Source of the DNA: Zymobacter sp047495495
GTDB lineage: Bacteria > Pseudomonadota > Gammaproteobacteria > Pseudomonadales > Halomonadaceae
Length of the DNA stretch: 64,000 nt
Direction of reading: 5' to 3'
Assembly: GCF_047495495.1 (NCBI RefSeq)
Contig: NZ_CP179930.1
Coordinates: 2,418,001 to 2,482,000, forward strand
Made by a program: the position numbers and the translations under genes. Positions 28,567-38,855 of this stretch are shown in pieces. How positions within the stretch are numbered: position 1 is the stretch's first letter; every line of letters starts with the position of its first letter. Under the pieces are notes generated by a model that was given only the letters and a program-made list of their open reading frames with translations, was not told where the DNA came from and made no database searches.

Positions 28567-29274
28567 TCAGGCCGAGGTGAACAGTGATTTGAGCACACTG
28601 CTCAGCGCATCTACCTGATGGCCCAGCAACCCGTTCAACAGGGCATACACCCCGACGCATACCAACACGATCAGCACCAGATAGACCCACAACGGGACGT
28701 CATGGCGCAGCATCTGCCCCACCTGATCCGGCAGCTGCCAATGCGGTGCCAGCTCTTCAGGCAAAGGCGCACGGTAGCGTGCGATGTCTTGGCCAAGCGT
28801 GTTGGTCAGATAACGCAGCTCATCCCCTTTATCGAGGCGATATTTGCCTTGGAATCCGAGTGCCAGGCACAGGTGATACACCTCCAGCACGTCAAGGTGG
28901 GCACGGACATCGCGACGTAGTGTTTCCAGCTTGTCGAAGAAGCCTTCGCCCGCGAGATGCACGCCAAAATACTTGTACTGCAATGGATGCAGCTCAATGT
29001 GCTGACGCGCATTGCTGGTCGGCGTGTTGAGCACGCTCTCGTCCAGAAACGCGCACAGTGCATACTGGGCATCCTTGGCCTGTTCGGCGGTATAACCGGC
29101 CAGATGGGCATCACGTTCAAAGCCACGGAAGAACTCATCGACGCTCGACATAAAGGCGTCGACACTCTCGACCTGCTGACCGCGGCGTACCATCAGCACC
29201 ATCGAGATGAAGTCCTTGGAAAGCTCACGCAGGGTGACGCTGCCCTGCTTCTGAATCGCTGCGTTTTCGCTCAT
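28567..29274 (-). CDS. tssL: TssL (DotU/IcmH-like), T6SS membrane protein
   Basis: This 235-residue protein has the cytoplasmic DotU-type helical domain (YALCAFLDESVLNTP is characteristic) and one C-terminal membrane helix (VYLVLIVLVCVGVYALL). It lacks the periplasmic OmpA extension of long TssL forms. TssL links TssM to the baseplate. The start overlaps the tssK stop by 4 bp (ATGA). The lack of a wall-binding domain fits its presence on the separate TssM-like protein. Confidence 0.95.
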   Translation of the reverse strand: MSENAAIQKQGSVTLRELSKDFISMVLMVRRGQQVESVDAFMSSVDEFFRGFERDAHLAGYTAEQAKDAQYALCAFLDESVLNTPTSNARQHIELHPLQYKYFGVHLAGEGFFDKLETLRRDVRAHLDVLEVYHLCLALGFQGKYRLDKGDELRYLTNTLGQDIARYRAPLPEELAPHWQLPDQVGQMLRHDVPLWVYLVLIVLVCVGVYALLNGLLGHQVDALSSVLKSLFTSA

Positions 29275-30617
29275 TTCAGCACCGCCATCAGTTCAATCTT
29301 GAGGTTCTGGAACCCGCTCGGCACGTAGAAGGCGATGGCCTGCGAGGCCATCATGCGATCATATATGGCCCCATTCGGCTCGAGCGCGAAATAGTGGTTA
29401 TCAAGGCGCACGGGAATGGCTGGCGGCAAACGCGATGCGTGCACCAGCAGGCCACCCGGCATCGCACTGTTGACCACCACTTCGATATCCTCGGGCGAGC
29501 CCACTTTAAAGGCACGCGGCACCAGCTCAAGCAGCTGGCTTCCAGGCATGTCCGCATGAACGGAAATGTAGAAGTCAGCCTCGGCCAGGCGCGGATCGTG
29601 CAGGCGTCCGATGAAGTACGACGGTGCCGTCTGTTCCAGCGCAATCGGAATGTATTTGTCAGGGATGACGGTATCGAGCAGCTCGCGCACCATGTCGTCC
29701 AGTGTGAACAGCGAGACGGCCGGAGCAGCATGGTCGTAGTCGGGTATATCCGACAGCCGGTACTGCATGGAGAACGTCATCAGGCTGCCGGCCAGATCGG
29801 CCAGCACGCGATAGAGGTGCTCAGGCGACAGCTGCGGGTGTGCTAGCAGATGCGCCAACTGCGGGTAGACGCGGTTGACGGTATGCAGCAGCCAGAACAG
29901 CGTGACATCGCCCGAACCAAATTCGGCCACTTGATCGGCACGTTCGCGGCGGCGTCCCCCAATCGCATCATGCTTCGCCATCAAGGCCCCGGTCAGGCGG
30001 CGCACGATCACCAACAGTTCTTCACTGCTCATCAGGTGAAGCACGGGAGGCACAAAGCGTGGTTCGATGCCGAAACCGCCCGAAGCTGCGCGGTTGAGCT
30101 CGGCCAGCGGACAGTGGGTATACCCGTCCAGCGAGTCCCCTTCCAGCAGAATGACGACGTTAAGCGGCATCATCGTCAGCTCGCTTTCCGGCGTTCCCTC
30201 GTTGAGGTCGGGCAGCTGTTCGAACTGGCGGCGATAGCGCGGGTTGGTCGCACGCTGATCGCGTTCGTCTTCCGCACAGTTGACGGCATAAGGTTCCGTC
30301 AGGCGCAGCGCCGCATGCACCTTGAGGCGCGACTCGCGCGTCAGGGCATTCAGGTCACGGCTGGCAGGCAGTGGATCCTGCTGCGGCGCGTCATAGAACG
30401 TGCCATCAGGGAAAACCATTTTGAGGCGGTGGAACGCCAACACACCCTGCGACAGAGCTTCCTGATCGATCTCGATATGCTGAATGCCCCAGTTGAATGG
30501 GGTCGAGCGATGACCAGCTTCAGCCAACTGATGCTGGTGGAAATCATCCTGATACTGAAAATGCTGCGGCAGAAGGAACATGCCCTCCGACCACATGACG
30601 CGATTATGTTTGCTCAC
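29271..30617 (-). CDS. tssK: TssK, T6SS baseplate adaptor
   Basis: This 448-residue protein begins with the conserved TssK motif (VMWSEGMFLLPQHFQ) and is of normal length. TssK trimers connect the baseplate wedges to the TssL/TssM membrane complex. The start is a GTG at 30617 preceded by AAGGGGAAG. It overlaps tssL by 4 bp and follows tssJ by 39 bp, the common J-K-L order. Confidence 0.95.
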   Translation of the reverse strand: MSKHNRVMWSEGMFLLPQHFQYQDDFHQHQLAEAGHRSTPFNWGIQHIEIDQEALSQGVLAFHRLKMVFPDGTFYDAPQQDPLPASRDLNALTRESRLKVHAALRLTEPYAVNCAEDERDQRATNPRYRRQFEQLPDLNEGTPESELTMMPLNVVILLEGDSLDGYTHCPLAELNRAASGGFGIEPRFVPPVLHLMSSEELLVIVRRLTGALMAKHDAIGGRRRERADQVAEFGSGDVTLFWLLHTVNRVYPQLAHLLAHPQLSPEHLYRVLADLAGSLMTFSMQYRLSDIPDYDHAAPAVSLFTLDDMVRELLDTVIPDKYIPIALEQTAPSYFIGRLHDPRLAEADFYISVHADMPGSQLLELVPRAFKVGSPEDIEVVVNSAMPGGLLVHASRLPPAIPVRLDNHYFALEPNGAIYDRMMASQAIAFYVPSGFQNLKIELMAVLK

Positions 30618-30656
30618 CGACGACTTCCCCTTTGTCCTGAGCGTGAATTCGGCATA

Positions 30657-31235
30657 TCAGCGTTTCTTCGCTGCGCTGGCGGCCAGTACATCGGTGCCAC
30701 GCTCAATATTGATGCGGTTGTCCTTCAGCGTCAGCTGAACCCCATCTGACGAGAACAAAATGCCGTCCTTGCGCAGTGCCTGAGCGCTGAAAGCAACGTG
30801 CCAAGCTGCTCCGGTCGAGTTGCGGAAGAAGGCCGCCACGCCGATGAACTGCGCATCGGGAGACAACTTGCTGCTGTCCTTGGCCGTGCCCTTCGGTACG
30901 ACCGTCACGGTGCGCTCTGACAGCAGAGACTCGCCTAGTACGCCTTTGCTGTCGCTCCACAGAGCCGCCATGTCCGCATTGCGGAAAGCATCAACCGCAT
31001 TCAGCTGATAGATGCGCACCACCACGGACAGTGGCTTGCCTGACGGGTCCGGATTGAGCTTTTCATCACCCTTGATCTGCACAGTCGTGATCTTGTCACG
31101 ACTAAACAGCATGTCACCCAGCCCGCCGTCCATCTGGTCCCCTACGCGGCTGCCAACGCCGCACCCTGCCAACCCGACGATGGACAGCAGTATCAGTCCC
31201 TTGAGCAGTGTTTTATATCCCTGCAGTGCTTTCAT
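30657..31235 (-). CDS. tssJ: TssJ, T6SS outer-membrane lipoprotein
   Basis: This 192-residue precursor carries a lipoprotein signal with the lipobox LAGC (Cys25). The mature part shows the TssJ transthyretin-like beta sandwich (VVVRIYQLNAVDAF), which binds the C-terminus of TssM. The start was set at 31235, 54 bp inside the longest frame, because GAGG precedes this ATG and a correct signal peptide begins here. The family is clear from context and motifs. Confidence 0.93.
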   Translation of the reverse strand: MKALQGYKTLLKGLILLSIVGLAGCGVGSRVGDQMDGGLGDMLFSRDKITTVQIKGDEKLNPDPSGKPLSVVVRIYQLNAVDAFRNADMAALWSDSKGVLGESLLSERTVTVVPKGTAKDSSKLSPDAQFIGVAAFFRNSTGAAWHVAFSAQALRKDGILFSSDGVQLTLKDNRINIERGTDVLAASAAKKR

Positions 31236-31293
31236 ACGTTCATTCCTCACCGCATGTGCCCGGACGCTTTCGGGCACATGCTGCCTCAAGTGA

Positions 31294-33930
31294 CTAACTC
31301 AGCTGGTAATCCAGCGTTCCCTCTTCTTCATTCACACCGATGACCAACTGCTCGATCGGCGTATCGTCTGCCATGCGGGCCAGCACGTGCTCGGCCAGCT
31401 CTGGCATCAGATGTCCCGTCATGAAGTTGTCGATGTCGCGCGCCCCGCTGTCCGCCGTAACACAGCGCTCAGCGATGAAGTCCACCAGCTCAGGGGCATA
31501 GTGGAAGGCCGCATTATGATTGCGTTTCACGCGTTTACGCAGCCGTTCGAGCTTGAGCGCGACGATATTGCGCAGCACGTCCTTCTGGATCGGGAAGTAC
31601 GGCACGATGTTGAGACGACCAAGGAAGGCAGGTTTGAACACATCGTTCAGCAGCGGACGCATTTCATCAACCAGACTCTGCGGTACCGGCAACGTATCGA
31701 CGTTCAAGCAGCGCTTCATCATGTGATCCGTGCCGACGTTAGAGGTCAGGATGATGACGGTGTTGCGGAAGTTGATTTCACGCCCTTCGCCGTCGTCCAT
31801 CACCCCTTTGTCGAACACCTGGAAGAACAGTTCGAGCACATCGGGATGCGCTTTTTCAACTTCATCCAGTAGTACGACGCTGTACGGCTTGCGGCGCACG
31901 GCCTCGGTCAGCACACCACCTTCGCCGTAGCCGACGTAACCGGGAGGCGCACCTTTCAGGCTCGATACGGTATGCGCTTCCTGATATTCAGACATGTTGA
32001 TGGTGATCACATTGCGCTCACCACCGTACAGCGTGTCGGCCAGCGACAGCGCCGTTTCGGTCTTACCGACACCGCTCGGCCCTAGTAACAGGAAAACGCC
32101 GATGGGTTTGTTGGGATCTTCCAACTTGGCGCGCGAGATCGCGATGCGCTTGCCGATCTCGGCCAACGCATGGTCCTGCCCAATGACGCGCTCGCCCAGC
32201 AGACTCGGCAGCTGCTGCACGGTACTCATTTCATCGCGGACCATCTTGCCAAGTGGGATACCTGTCCACGCTGAGATGACCGCACCGACGGTGTTGCCAT
32301 CAACGTGTGCGTGTACCAGCGGATCACGTTCTTGAATGGCTTCCAGCGCTTCGCGGGCCTGAGCCAGTTCAGCCATCAACGCATCGCGACCGCTGTCCTG
32401 TGCCTCCAGTTCGTTGAGCCGCTGGTTGAGCTCATTCCAGTGCTCGACCGCTTCGCACTGCGCCTGCCAGCGCGCGTCGAGCGCTGCGACCTGCTGCTGC
32501 ACGGCCGCACGTATTTCGGTCAGTTCAGCCAGCCGCGCTGCGTGATGCGCACCGCGCGCCTGCTCGTATTCAAGCTGCTGGCGCTCGGCATCAAGATTGT
32601 CGAGGCGGCGACGTGCATCTTCGAGAGCGCCCGGCTGGGCCGACTGCCCCAGCGCTACGCGAGCACAAGCAGTATCCAGCACGCTGACGGCCTTGTCCGG
32701 CAGCTGACGTCCTGTGATATAGCGATGGGAGAGGCGTACCGCCTGCTCAATGGCTTCATCGAGAATTTCCACCTTGTGGTGGTCACGCATGCGGCCGATC
32801 AAACCGCGCAGCATGTCGATGGCGACCTCTTCCGTTGGTTCATCCACCTTGATGACCTGGAAGCGACGTGCCAGCGCCGCGTCCTTCTCGAAGTATTTCT
32901 TGTACTCCGCCCACGTCGTGGCGGCGATGGTCCGCAGCTCACCGCGTGCCAGCGCCGGTTTCAGCAGGTTGGCCGCATCGCCTTGGCCTTCTTTATTGCC
33001 GCTACCAATCAGCGTGTGCGCTTCATCAATGAACAGAATGATGGGGTGCAGGCTGCGCTTGGTCTCTTCGATCACGTTCTTGAGACGCTCCTCGAACTCC
33101 CCTTTCACACCCGCCCCTGCCTGCAATAACCCTAGGTCGAGCGTGCGCAGTTCAACATTCTGCAGCGGTCGGGGTACGTCACCATTGACGATGCGCAGCG
33201 CCAACCCTTCCACGACGGCGGTTTTACCGACCCCCGCTTCACCGGTCAGAATCGGGTTGTTCTGGCGACGACGCGTCAGCACGTCGACCATCTGACGTAC
33301 TTCCTGCTCGCGGCCCAGTACGGGATCGATATGTCCCGCGCGAGCGCGTTCCGTCAGGTCGATCGTGAACTGATCAAGTGCCGGCGTCTTGCCATTGCCG
33401 CGACGCGGTGCACTTTCGCTGCCATCCGCCGCCCCCACAATGCTGAACGGCGCAACGCCGTTCTCAGCACTACCTTCGGTCGCCGCAGAGAATTCATGAC
33501 GCAGCGCATCGGCGCTGAGCTCATCCAGAGACGGTACGCGACGTACCAGATCACGGCGCAGCTGTCGGTCATCCAGTAGTGCCAGCAGCAGATGGCCGGA
33601 ACGCACGGCGGCCACTTCCTGTTCGATGGACGCGATGACCCACGCTTTTTCGATCAGGGTGACGATCATCGGCGACAGTGACGGAGCATTAGCATTGCCC
33701 GTGCGGAACGTCTCGATGTTGTCATCCAGTTCGTGCGCCAGCGCATCAAGCGAAACGCCACAGTGCTGCATGACATGAACGAGGTCGCTGTCTTCTCGCC
33801 CCAGCAGCGTGTACAGCCAGTGTTCGATGTGTGCTTCATACTGGCGTCGTGCCAGACATAGCCCTAGCGCTTCTTCCATCGCTTCGCGGGTTGTGTCATT
33901 GAGCTTGGCGAACAGTGATTTGAGATTCAC
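31294..33930 (-). CDS. tssH: ClpV (TssH), T6SS sheath-recycling AAA+ ATPase
   Basis: This 878-residue Clp/Hsp100 protein has an N-terminal repeat domain, a first AAA+ module (Walker A GEAGVGKT, Walker B ILFIDEAH), a coiled-coil middle domain rich in Gln/Glu/Arg, and a second module (GPSGVGKT; VVLLDEVEKAH). ClpV binds contracted TssB/TssC sheaths and disassembles them for reuse. The start is a GTG at 33930 that overlaps the tssG stop (GTGA). The T6SS context and the N-terminal sequence separate it from ClpB. Confidence 0.96.
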   Translation of the reverse strand: MNLKSLFAKLNDTTREAMEEALGLCLARRQYEAHIEHWLYTLLGREDSDLVHVMQHCGVSLDALAHELDDNIETFRTGNANAPSLSPMIVTLIEKAWVIASIEQEVAAVRSGHLLLALLDDRQLRRDLVRRVPSLDELSADALRHEFSAATEGSAENGVAPFSIVGAADGSESAPRRGNGKTPALDQFTIDLTERARAGHIDPVLGREQEVRQMVDVLTRRRQNNPILTGEAGVGKTAVVEGLALRIVNGDVPRPLQNVELRTLDLGLLQAGAGVKGEFEERLKNVIEETKRSLHPIILFIDEAHTLIGSGNKEGQGDAANLLKPALARGELRTIAATTWAEYKKYFEKDAALARRFQVIKVDEPTEEVAIDMLRGLIGRMRDHHKVEILDEAIEQAVRLSHRYITGRQLPDKAVSVLDTACARVALGQSAQPGALEDARRRLDNLDAERQQLEYEQARGAHHAARLAELTEIRAAVQQQVAALDARWQAQCEAVEHWNELNQRLNELEAQDSGRDALMAELAQAREALEAIQERDPLVHAHVDGNTVGAVISAWTGIPLGKMVRDEMSTVQQLPSLLGERVIGQDHALAEIGKRIAISRAKLEDPNKPIGVFLLLGPSGVGKTETALSLADTLYGGERNVITINMSEYQEAHTVSSLKGAPPGYVGYGEGGVLTEAVRRKPYSVVLLDEVEKAHPDVLELFFQVFDKGVMDDGEGREINFRNTVIILTSNVGTDHMMKRCLNVDTLPVPQSLVDEMRPLLNDVFKPAFLGRLNIVPYFPIQKDVLRNIVALKLERLRKRVKRNHNAAFHYAPELVDFIAERCVTADSGARDIDNFMTGHLMPELAEHVLARMADDTPIEQLVIGVNEEEGTLDYQLS

Positions 33931-35000
33931 GATGTAGCTCCGTCAAAGGAAATCCTGAATGTCGCGCGTCCGTCCTGCTGACCAGCGCGCGTCTTGTTTT
34001 TCAGCCAGCCCAACCAGCCCAGTCTCACGTTACCGACCTGCGCGCCCAAGCGCGGTGCCGGAATGTGCTCAGCGGCCAGCGCCAGCTCAATCCCGATATC
34101 GCATTCCACCCCCAGATACAGACGGGCTAGCGATACCAGCTCTGCATGCGCAGGCTGATCAGGCATAAAACGCTGGAACTGGTCGAGATCAAGTGGCCCC
34201 ACCTCAATCCTGACGCACGACTGGTAATCCCATACTCGACGTCCCAGCATGGCCGACTGTCCTAGCCGTGCATGCTGTCCCCCCAACCGAGTACGCTGTT
34301 CCCGCGGCACATCCAACCACTGCCCGCAGAAGGGTCTGACCTTGCAAGGTACTTCGAAATAGAACCCGAGCATCGCCTCCAGATTGAGGCGGTTGCGCGG
34401 GCGCTGCGTCAGCATGCCGGAGAAGAATCCGAACAGCTCACGCCGAACCGAACCCGAGGCAGGCGTTTTAAGCTGCTTCACCTGCGACGGCGCGAACCCC
34501 AGCAGGTTGAGCAAATAGGTCTCAACGTCAGCGCTGCCATGGCGCTCGTATTCGATATGAAAGCGATACTTCTGCCACGCTTCGTAGAACAGCGCGGTCA
34601 TGCGATGGGAGAACATGTCCATAAAGGCATGTGCACCGTCATCGCGGTACTGGATATGCCGGTCGATCAGCATCTCGGTATACGGCCGCGGCAGTACGCC
34701 GGACGGCCCGACCAACCCCAAGAAGGTGACCTCGATAGAGGTCAGCGCTTCACCCCACGCTGACTGCCGCTGCGGGTTCTCGAAATCGAGGTCGTGCACC
34801 TCGCTGGCCGGAAATCCCAGCGACAGCAATGTGCGAAAACGCAGCGGATCATCATGAGGCCGAATTTCGGGGTCCATGCGCCCCGCTCGGCTGTAATACA
34901 GTCGCAGCAGCCTGACCAGCTGAAAGAAGCTGAACCGATAAGGCTCTGCGCGCGCCTGGTCGATCAGACCAGGGGCAGTTCCCCTGACCTGGGTGACCAT
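33927..35000 (-). CDS. tssG: TssG, T6SS baseplate wedge protein
   Basis: This 357-residue protein has the TssG pattern: YRFSFFQLVRLL near the start, LRFRTLLSLGFPASE, and a middle region with FLGLVGPSGVLPRPYTE. One TssG with two TssF and TssE makes each baseplate wedge. It overlaps the end of tssF by 37 bp in another frame, more than the 4-bp overlaps elsewhere in the operon. No later in-frame ATG would keep the conserved N-terminus, so the overlap appears real. Confidence 0.94.
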   Translation of the reverse strand: MVTQVRGTAPGLIDQARAEPYRFSFFQLVRLLRLYYSRAGRMDPEIRPHDDPLRFRTLLSLGFPASEVHDLDFENPQRQSAWGEALTSIEVTFLGLVGPSGVLPRPYTEMLIDRHIQYRDDGAHAFMDMFSHRMTALFYEAWQKYRFHIEYERHGSADVETYLLNLLGFAPSQVKQLKTPASGSVRRELFGFFSGMLTQRPRNRLNLEAMLGFYFEVPCKVRPFCGQWLDVPREQRTRLGGQHARLGQSAMLGRRVWDYQSCVRIEVGPLDLDQFQRFMPDQPAHAELVSLARLYLGVECDIGIELALAAEHIPAPRLGAQVGNVRLGWLGWLKNKTRAGQQDGRATFRISFDGATS

Positions 35001-36805
35001 GTCACGACACTCCTTTCTCGTTGCCGACTTCTAAGCGTCAGCTGCGTGAAACTGTTGACCGAGCAGTACTGCCCGAAGAAATGATCCAGCACCATGCCAA
35101 ACAGGAAAATGCCGCTCCCCGTGAACTGGCTTTCATCCATTTCCAGCGTGATGGCGGTACCGCGAACGAAGTTGGGACGCGGGTGCCCGATGCGCGTCAG
35201 CGTGGGGGCACTGGCGATATCGGTGATCCCGTTGATCTGCTTGCGCGTGGCCAGCGTGTCGCGGTAGTTGTACAGCGACAGCATCTCCAGTAGCGCTTCT
35301 CGCCCACGGGAAGTCAGCGACATATGGTTCAGCGACAGGTGAGACACCAACCGCCAGATCATCCCCTTGCCCAGCGGCGCACGTACCGATTCGGTCGGCT
35401 TGCGCAGGCACCGAATTGCCGACACCACCTGTGTTTGGCTCAGAGAGAAATCACCGTGCGCGTTACCGAACGACATCATCTGAGGCAAATCGCGGTTGCT
35501 GCAGGTCAGCGTCAGGCTCAGCGTATCGCTCGACGCTTCTAACAGCTCAAGCTCACGATCGACCAAGCGCAGATACAAATCGGTTCCTTCAACTGTTTCC
35601 CGCGCGGTCGGTACGCGACGCATCAACCAATAGCTCTGGTGATTGCGCTCCATATCGCTGCCGCGCGGCTCGAAGAAGGGATGACACACGCTTAGCTCAT
35701 CATTGCGCCCCGTCTTCTTCACCCGAATGACACGGTCGATAGAAATGATTTCGACCCCATGCTGATGACGCACATCGGGAATGACCGCATATTCAGGCCG
35801 TGTATGAGTCAGCTTGATGGGCTCTGCGCGCTGCGGGAACAGGTTGGCGATTGGCGTGCAACCCAAGCGGAACGTGTTGCGATTGACGTTCTGCGCCAGA
35901 CGCACCAGACGATCGCCCTGCTCGTAATCCGAAAACGCCAGCCGGATCTCAAAACGTTGGGCATTGATACCGCTGAGCGCCCGCTCCAGCCCAGTGATGT
36001 CCACGAACATGAATTTGTCAGGGAAGGTGAAGTACTCGTGCAACAGGCGATAGCCGATAAAGGAACGCTCGCTGTAGTCGATCAGCCCTTCGTCCGGCTG
36101 GAAACCTACTGGCTTCAGTGCATCGGGCGGCAAGCGGATTTCACGCTCGCGCTGCCCGTCATGGACGAAGACCGATACACGCGCCACGTTGTTGAACAGC
36201 AGCTCGTACAGGTGATGCATCAACGTGCTTTCACCGTCGATGAACAGCCGCAGACGATCAAGCCCGAGCTTGCCCAGTTGAACGTTCTGGAAGGTCTCAA
36301 ACTGTAGCGACAGCTGCGCCACCCAGTCCTTGTCGTGGCCGTTAAAGACCGAGCGTTCCAGCAGCGAGAACTCCGAGCGCGCCATGCGCAGCGGCCACAG
36401 CGTCACGTCGTAGCAGGTACGGAACCGGCAGACCATGCCATCAACAGGGTGAGACTGAAGTTCGGTGTGGCGCGGCACATCGTAGCGCGCCGTCAGGTTG
36501 CTGTTGGCACCGGGGTCGAATTCCACAATCGAAAGTGAAGGCGTAGGCCTCAGGTAGTGCGGATACAGCACCTCCAGAAAGGCCTGAACGATTTCGGGAA
36601 AGTCATCGTCCAGCTTGCGATGAATGCGCGCCGATAGAAAGGCAAAGGCCTCGATCATGCGTTCGACGTGCGGATCTTCGCAGTTGTCTTCTTCGAGTTG
36701 AAGACGCGCCGCGATCTTCGGGTATTCGCGTGCGAATTCCTGCCCGAGAAAACGCAGATGCGACATTTCCCGCTCGTAATAAGGAAGCAGATCGTCCAGC
36801 ATCAT
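34964..36805 (-). CDS. tssF: TssF, T6SS baseplate wedge protein
   Basis: This 613-residue protein begins with the family signature (LLPYYEREMSHLRFLGQEFA) and continues with IARLQL-, ERMIEAFAFLSARI- and FLEVLYPHYLRP-type blocks, all typical of TssF. It forms the two large arms of each wedge. The ATG overlaps the tssE stop by 4 bp (ATGA). Confidence 0.96.
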   Translation of the reverse strand: MMLDDLLPYYEREMSHLRFLGQEFAREYPKIAARLQLEEDNCEDPHVERMIEAFAFLSARIHRKLDDDFPEIVQAFLEVLYPHYLRPTPSLSIVEFDPGANSNLTARYDVPRHTELQSHPVDGMVCRFRTCYDVTLWPLRMARSEFSLLERSVFNGHDKDWVAQLSLQFETFQNVQLGKLGLDRLRLFIDGESTLMHHLYELLFNNVARVSVFVHDGQREREIRLPPDALKPVGFQPDEGLIDYSERSFIGYRLLHEYFTFPDKFMFVDITGLERALSGINAQRFEIRLAFSDYEQGDRLVRLAQNVNRNTFRLGCTPIANLFPQRAEPIKLTHTRPEYAVIPDVRHQHGVEIISIDRVIRVKKTGRNDELSVCHPFFEPRGSDMERNHQSYWLMRRVPTARETVEGTDLYLRLVDRELELLEASSDTLSLTLTCSNRDLPQMMSFGNAHGDFSLSQTQVVSAIRCLRKPTESVRAPLGKGMIWRLVSHLSLNHMSLTSRGREALLEMLSLYNYRDTLATRKQINGITDIASAPTLTRIGHPRPNFVRGTAITLEMDESQFTGSGIFLFGMVLDHFFGQYCSVNSFTQLTLRSRQRERSVVTWSPRSGELPLV

Positions 36806-37278
36806 GAGAGATTCTGTACCTTGTATTCTTGCGTATTGACCTGCAGTACGGCATCGAACGAAATCGGTCGCGTGACATCTACCAGCACCAGCAACGCCTC
36901 GACCCGAAAGCGCAGCATGCGCGACTGCTTAGTCTCGTCGGCCAGAATGACTCGCACGTTGCGAAACCGATGATCCCCGCGCTCAATCGCCAGTTCCAGC
37001 TGGCGCTGGATGAGCTGACGGTCTTCCGTACTGTGCACGCCCTTGCCGATGAAATCGGGCAGGCCGTACTCCAGAACAGATCCCTGCAGCGCGGGATAGA
37101 AATCGAGCGACTCCGACAGCAGCTCGCGGCGCGTATTGACCATGACTTCTAGGTCACGCACCACGCTCTGCTTGTAATCGTCCAGCGAGCAGAGGCGCCA
37201 CGGTTGGGCCTCCACTCGCTGATGCGGGGTATCGTCCAGTAGACGATCAAGCAGCGTAGGTACCAGTCGACGAGTCAT
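36802..37278 (-). CDS. tssE: TssE, gp25-like T6SS baseplate protein
   Basis: This 158-residue protein resembles phage T4 gp25 and has the conserved ...LLDRLLDD... start, EYGLPDF and a C-terminal LRFRVEALLVL strand region. TssE nucleates sheath polymerisation on the baseplate. AAGGGG lies before the ATG; it follows tssC by 55 bp with no terminator between them. Confidence 0.94.
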   Translation of the reverse strand: MTRRLVPTLLDRLLDDTPHQRVEAQPWRLCSLDDYKQSVVRDLEVMVNTRRELLSESLDFYPALQGSVLEYGLPDFIGKGVHSTEDRQLIQRQLELAIERGDHRFRNVRVILADETKQSRMLRFRVEALLVLVDVTRPISFDAVLQVNTQEYKVQNLS

Positions 37279-37333
37279 GAATATCCCCTTCTCGCACGAT
37301 CAGCATGTCCTGCACTGCGCCCCCACTCCCTCA

Positions 37334-38836
37334 TTAGCTACGCGCCCCTTGCGGCAGCTCAGCCACCAGACGCAGAGACGCCGTCAGCTCGTCGAGCTGA
37401 TAGTGAGGACGCAAATACGTCACGGCTTTATAGACGCCCGGTTTACCCGGTACTTCAGCCACTTCGACGCGCGCTTCACGCAGCGGATACTGTGCCTTGG
37501 CTTCCTGACTCGCGCTGTCGTCCAGCAGTACGTACTGGGACAACCACGTGTTCAGTTCCTGCTCAACCTGCTTGCGAGATGCAAAGCTACCAGTCTTGTC
37601 GCGCATAATCGCTTTCATGTAATGCGCAATGCGTGACGTCGCAAAGATGTACTGCAGCTGCGCGGACAGGCGAGCATTGGCGTTGGCCAAGTCGGTGTTG
37701 TAGGACTTCTGCTTCTGCGTGGACTGCGTACCAAAGAAGGCGGCGTAGTCGGTGCCCTTGCAGTGCACGAGCGGAATGAAGCCCAAGTCGGACAGCTCTT
37801 TCTCACGACGATCGGTGATCGCGATTTCAGTCGGGCACTTGAGCGCCACTTCGCCGTCATCCGTCTCGAATGTGTGCGTCGGCAGCCCTTCAACCAGACC
37901 ACCACCCTCAACACCACGAATAGCGACACACCAGCCGTACTTGGCAAACGCATCGGTCACACGAGCACCCAGCGCATACGCAGCGTTCATCCACAGGTAC
38001 TTGTTGTGATCGCGACCATCGGTGTTTTCGACGAAGTTGAACTCTTCGACAGGGGTGGTTTCCGGCCCGTAGGGCAGACGACCCAGTACGTGCGGGCAGG
38101 TCAGGCCGACATAGCGAGAATCTTCGGAATTGCGGAAGGACTTCCACTTGGCGTATTCGACCGTATCGAAGATCTTCGACAGATCACGCGGCCCAGCCAT
38201 GTCGGTGAAACTATCCCAGCCGAACAGCTCCGGAGACGCCGCCGAAATGAACGGCGCGTGAGCGGCAGCCGCCACGTGGGAAGCCTCTTCCAGCAGGTAC
38301 ATATCTTCTGGAGAACGAGAGAACTCGTAATCACCGATCAGCATGCCGAACGGCGCACCACCGAAGGTGCCGTACTCTTCTTCGTAGACTTTCTTGAACA
38401 GCGCGCTCTGGTCAAACTCGGAGGCCGACTTGAAGTCACGAATCAGTTCTTTTTTGGAGGCGTTCAGCATCTGGATCTTCATGCTGGTGCCGGTTTCGGT
38501 CTGATCCACGAGGTATTTCAGACCGCGCCACGAGGCTTCCATCTGTTGGAACTCGTTGGCGTGCATGACTTCGTTCATCTGCTCGGACAACAGCGCATCG
38601 ATATCGGCGATACGCGCATCCAACACAGCGATCAGGTCCTTGCTGGGGGTCACTTCACCTTCCAGCACCTGAGAGACCAACTCACCGATCAGATCGCGAG
38701 TACGCTCGCGTTCGGTCTCAGAACGTGCGACACGGCTTTCGGAGATGATGCTGTCCAGCAGCGACGCCGGTGGGGCAAAGACTTCCGGTTCGGCATCGAG
38801 GGTTTCGACGTGAACCTGCTGTTCCTTGTCACTCAT
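37334..38836 (-). CDS. tssC: TssC (VipB), T6SS sheath large subunit
   Basis: This 500-residue protein is a full-length TssC: SWRGLKYLVDQTETG, FGMLIGDYEFS, the internal ALGARVTDAFAKYGWCVAIR and the C-terminal YLRPHYQLDELTASLRLVAEL are all conserved. With TssB it forms the contractile sheath. It lies 19 bp after tssB and has GAGAGAGG before the ATG. Confidence 0.97.
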   Translation of the reverse strand: MSDKEQQVHVETLDAEPEVFAPPASLLDSIISESRVARSETERERTRDLIGELVSQVLEGEVTPSKDLIAVLDARIADIDALLSEQMNEVMHANEFQQMEASWRGLKYLVDQTETGTSMKIQMLNASKKELIRDFKSASEFDQSALFKKVYEEEYGTFGGAPFGMLIGDYEFSRSPEDMYLLEEASHVAAAAHAPFISAASPELFGWDSFTDMAGPRDLSKIFDTVEYAKWKSFRNSEDSRYVGLTCPHVLGRLPYGPETTPVEEFNFVENTDGRDHNKYLWMNAAYALGARVTDAFAKYGWCVAIRGVEGGGLVEGLPTHTFETDDGEVALKCPTEIAITDRREKELSDLGFIPLVHCKGTDYAAFFGTQSTQKQKSYNTDLANANARLSAQLQYIFATSRIAHYMKAIMRDKTGSFASRKQVEQELNTWLSQYVLLDDSASQEAKAQYPLREARVEVAEVPGKPGVYKAVTYLRPHYQLDELTASLRLVAELPQGARS

Positions 38837-38855
38837 GCGGATAATCCTCTCTCAA

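Noticed and set aside
28550..28690. 47-residue N-terminal extension of TssM
   Set aside because: This stretch covers the end of the tssL gene and lacks a ribosome site; the ATG at 28549 has one and begins at the membrane anchor.
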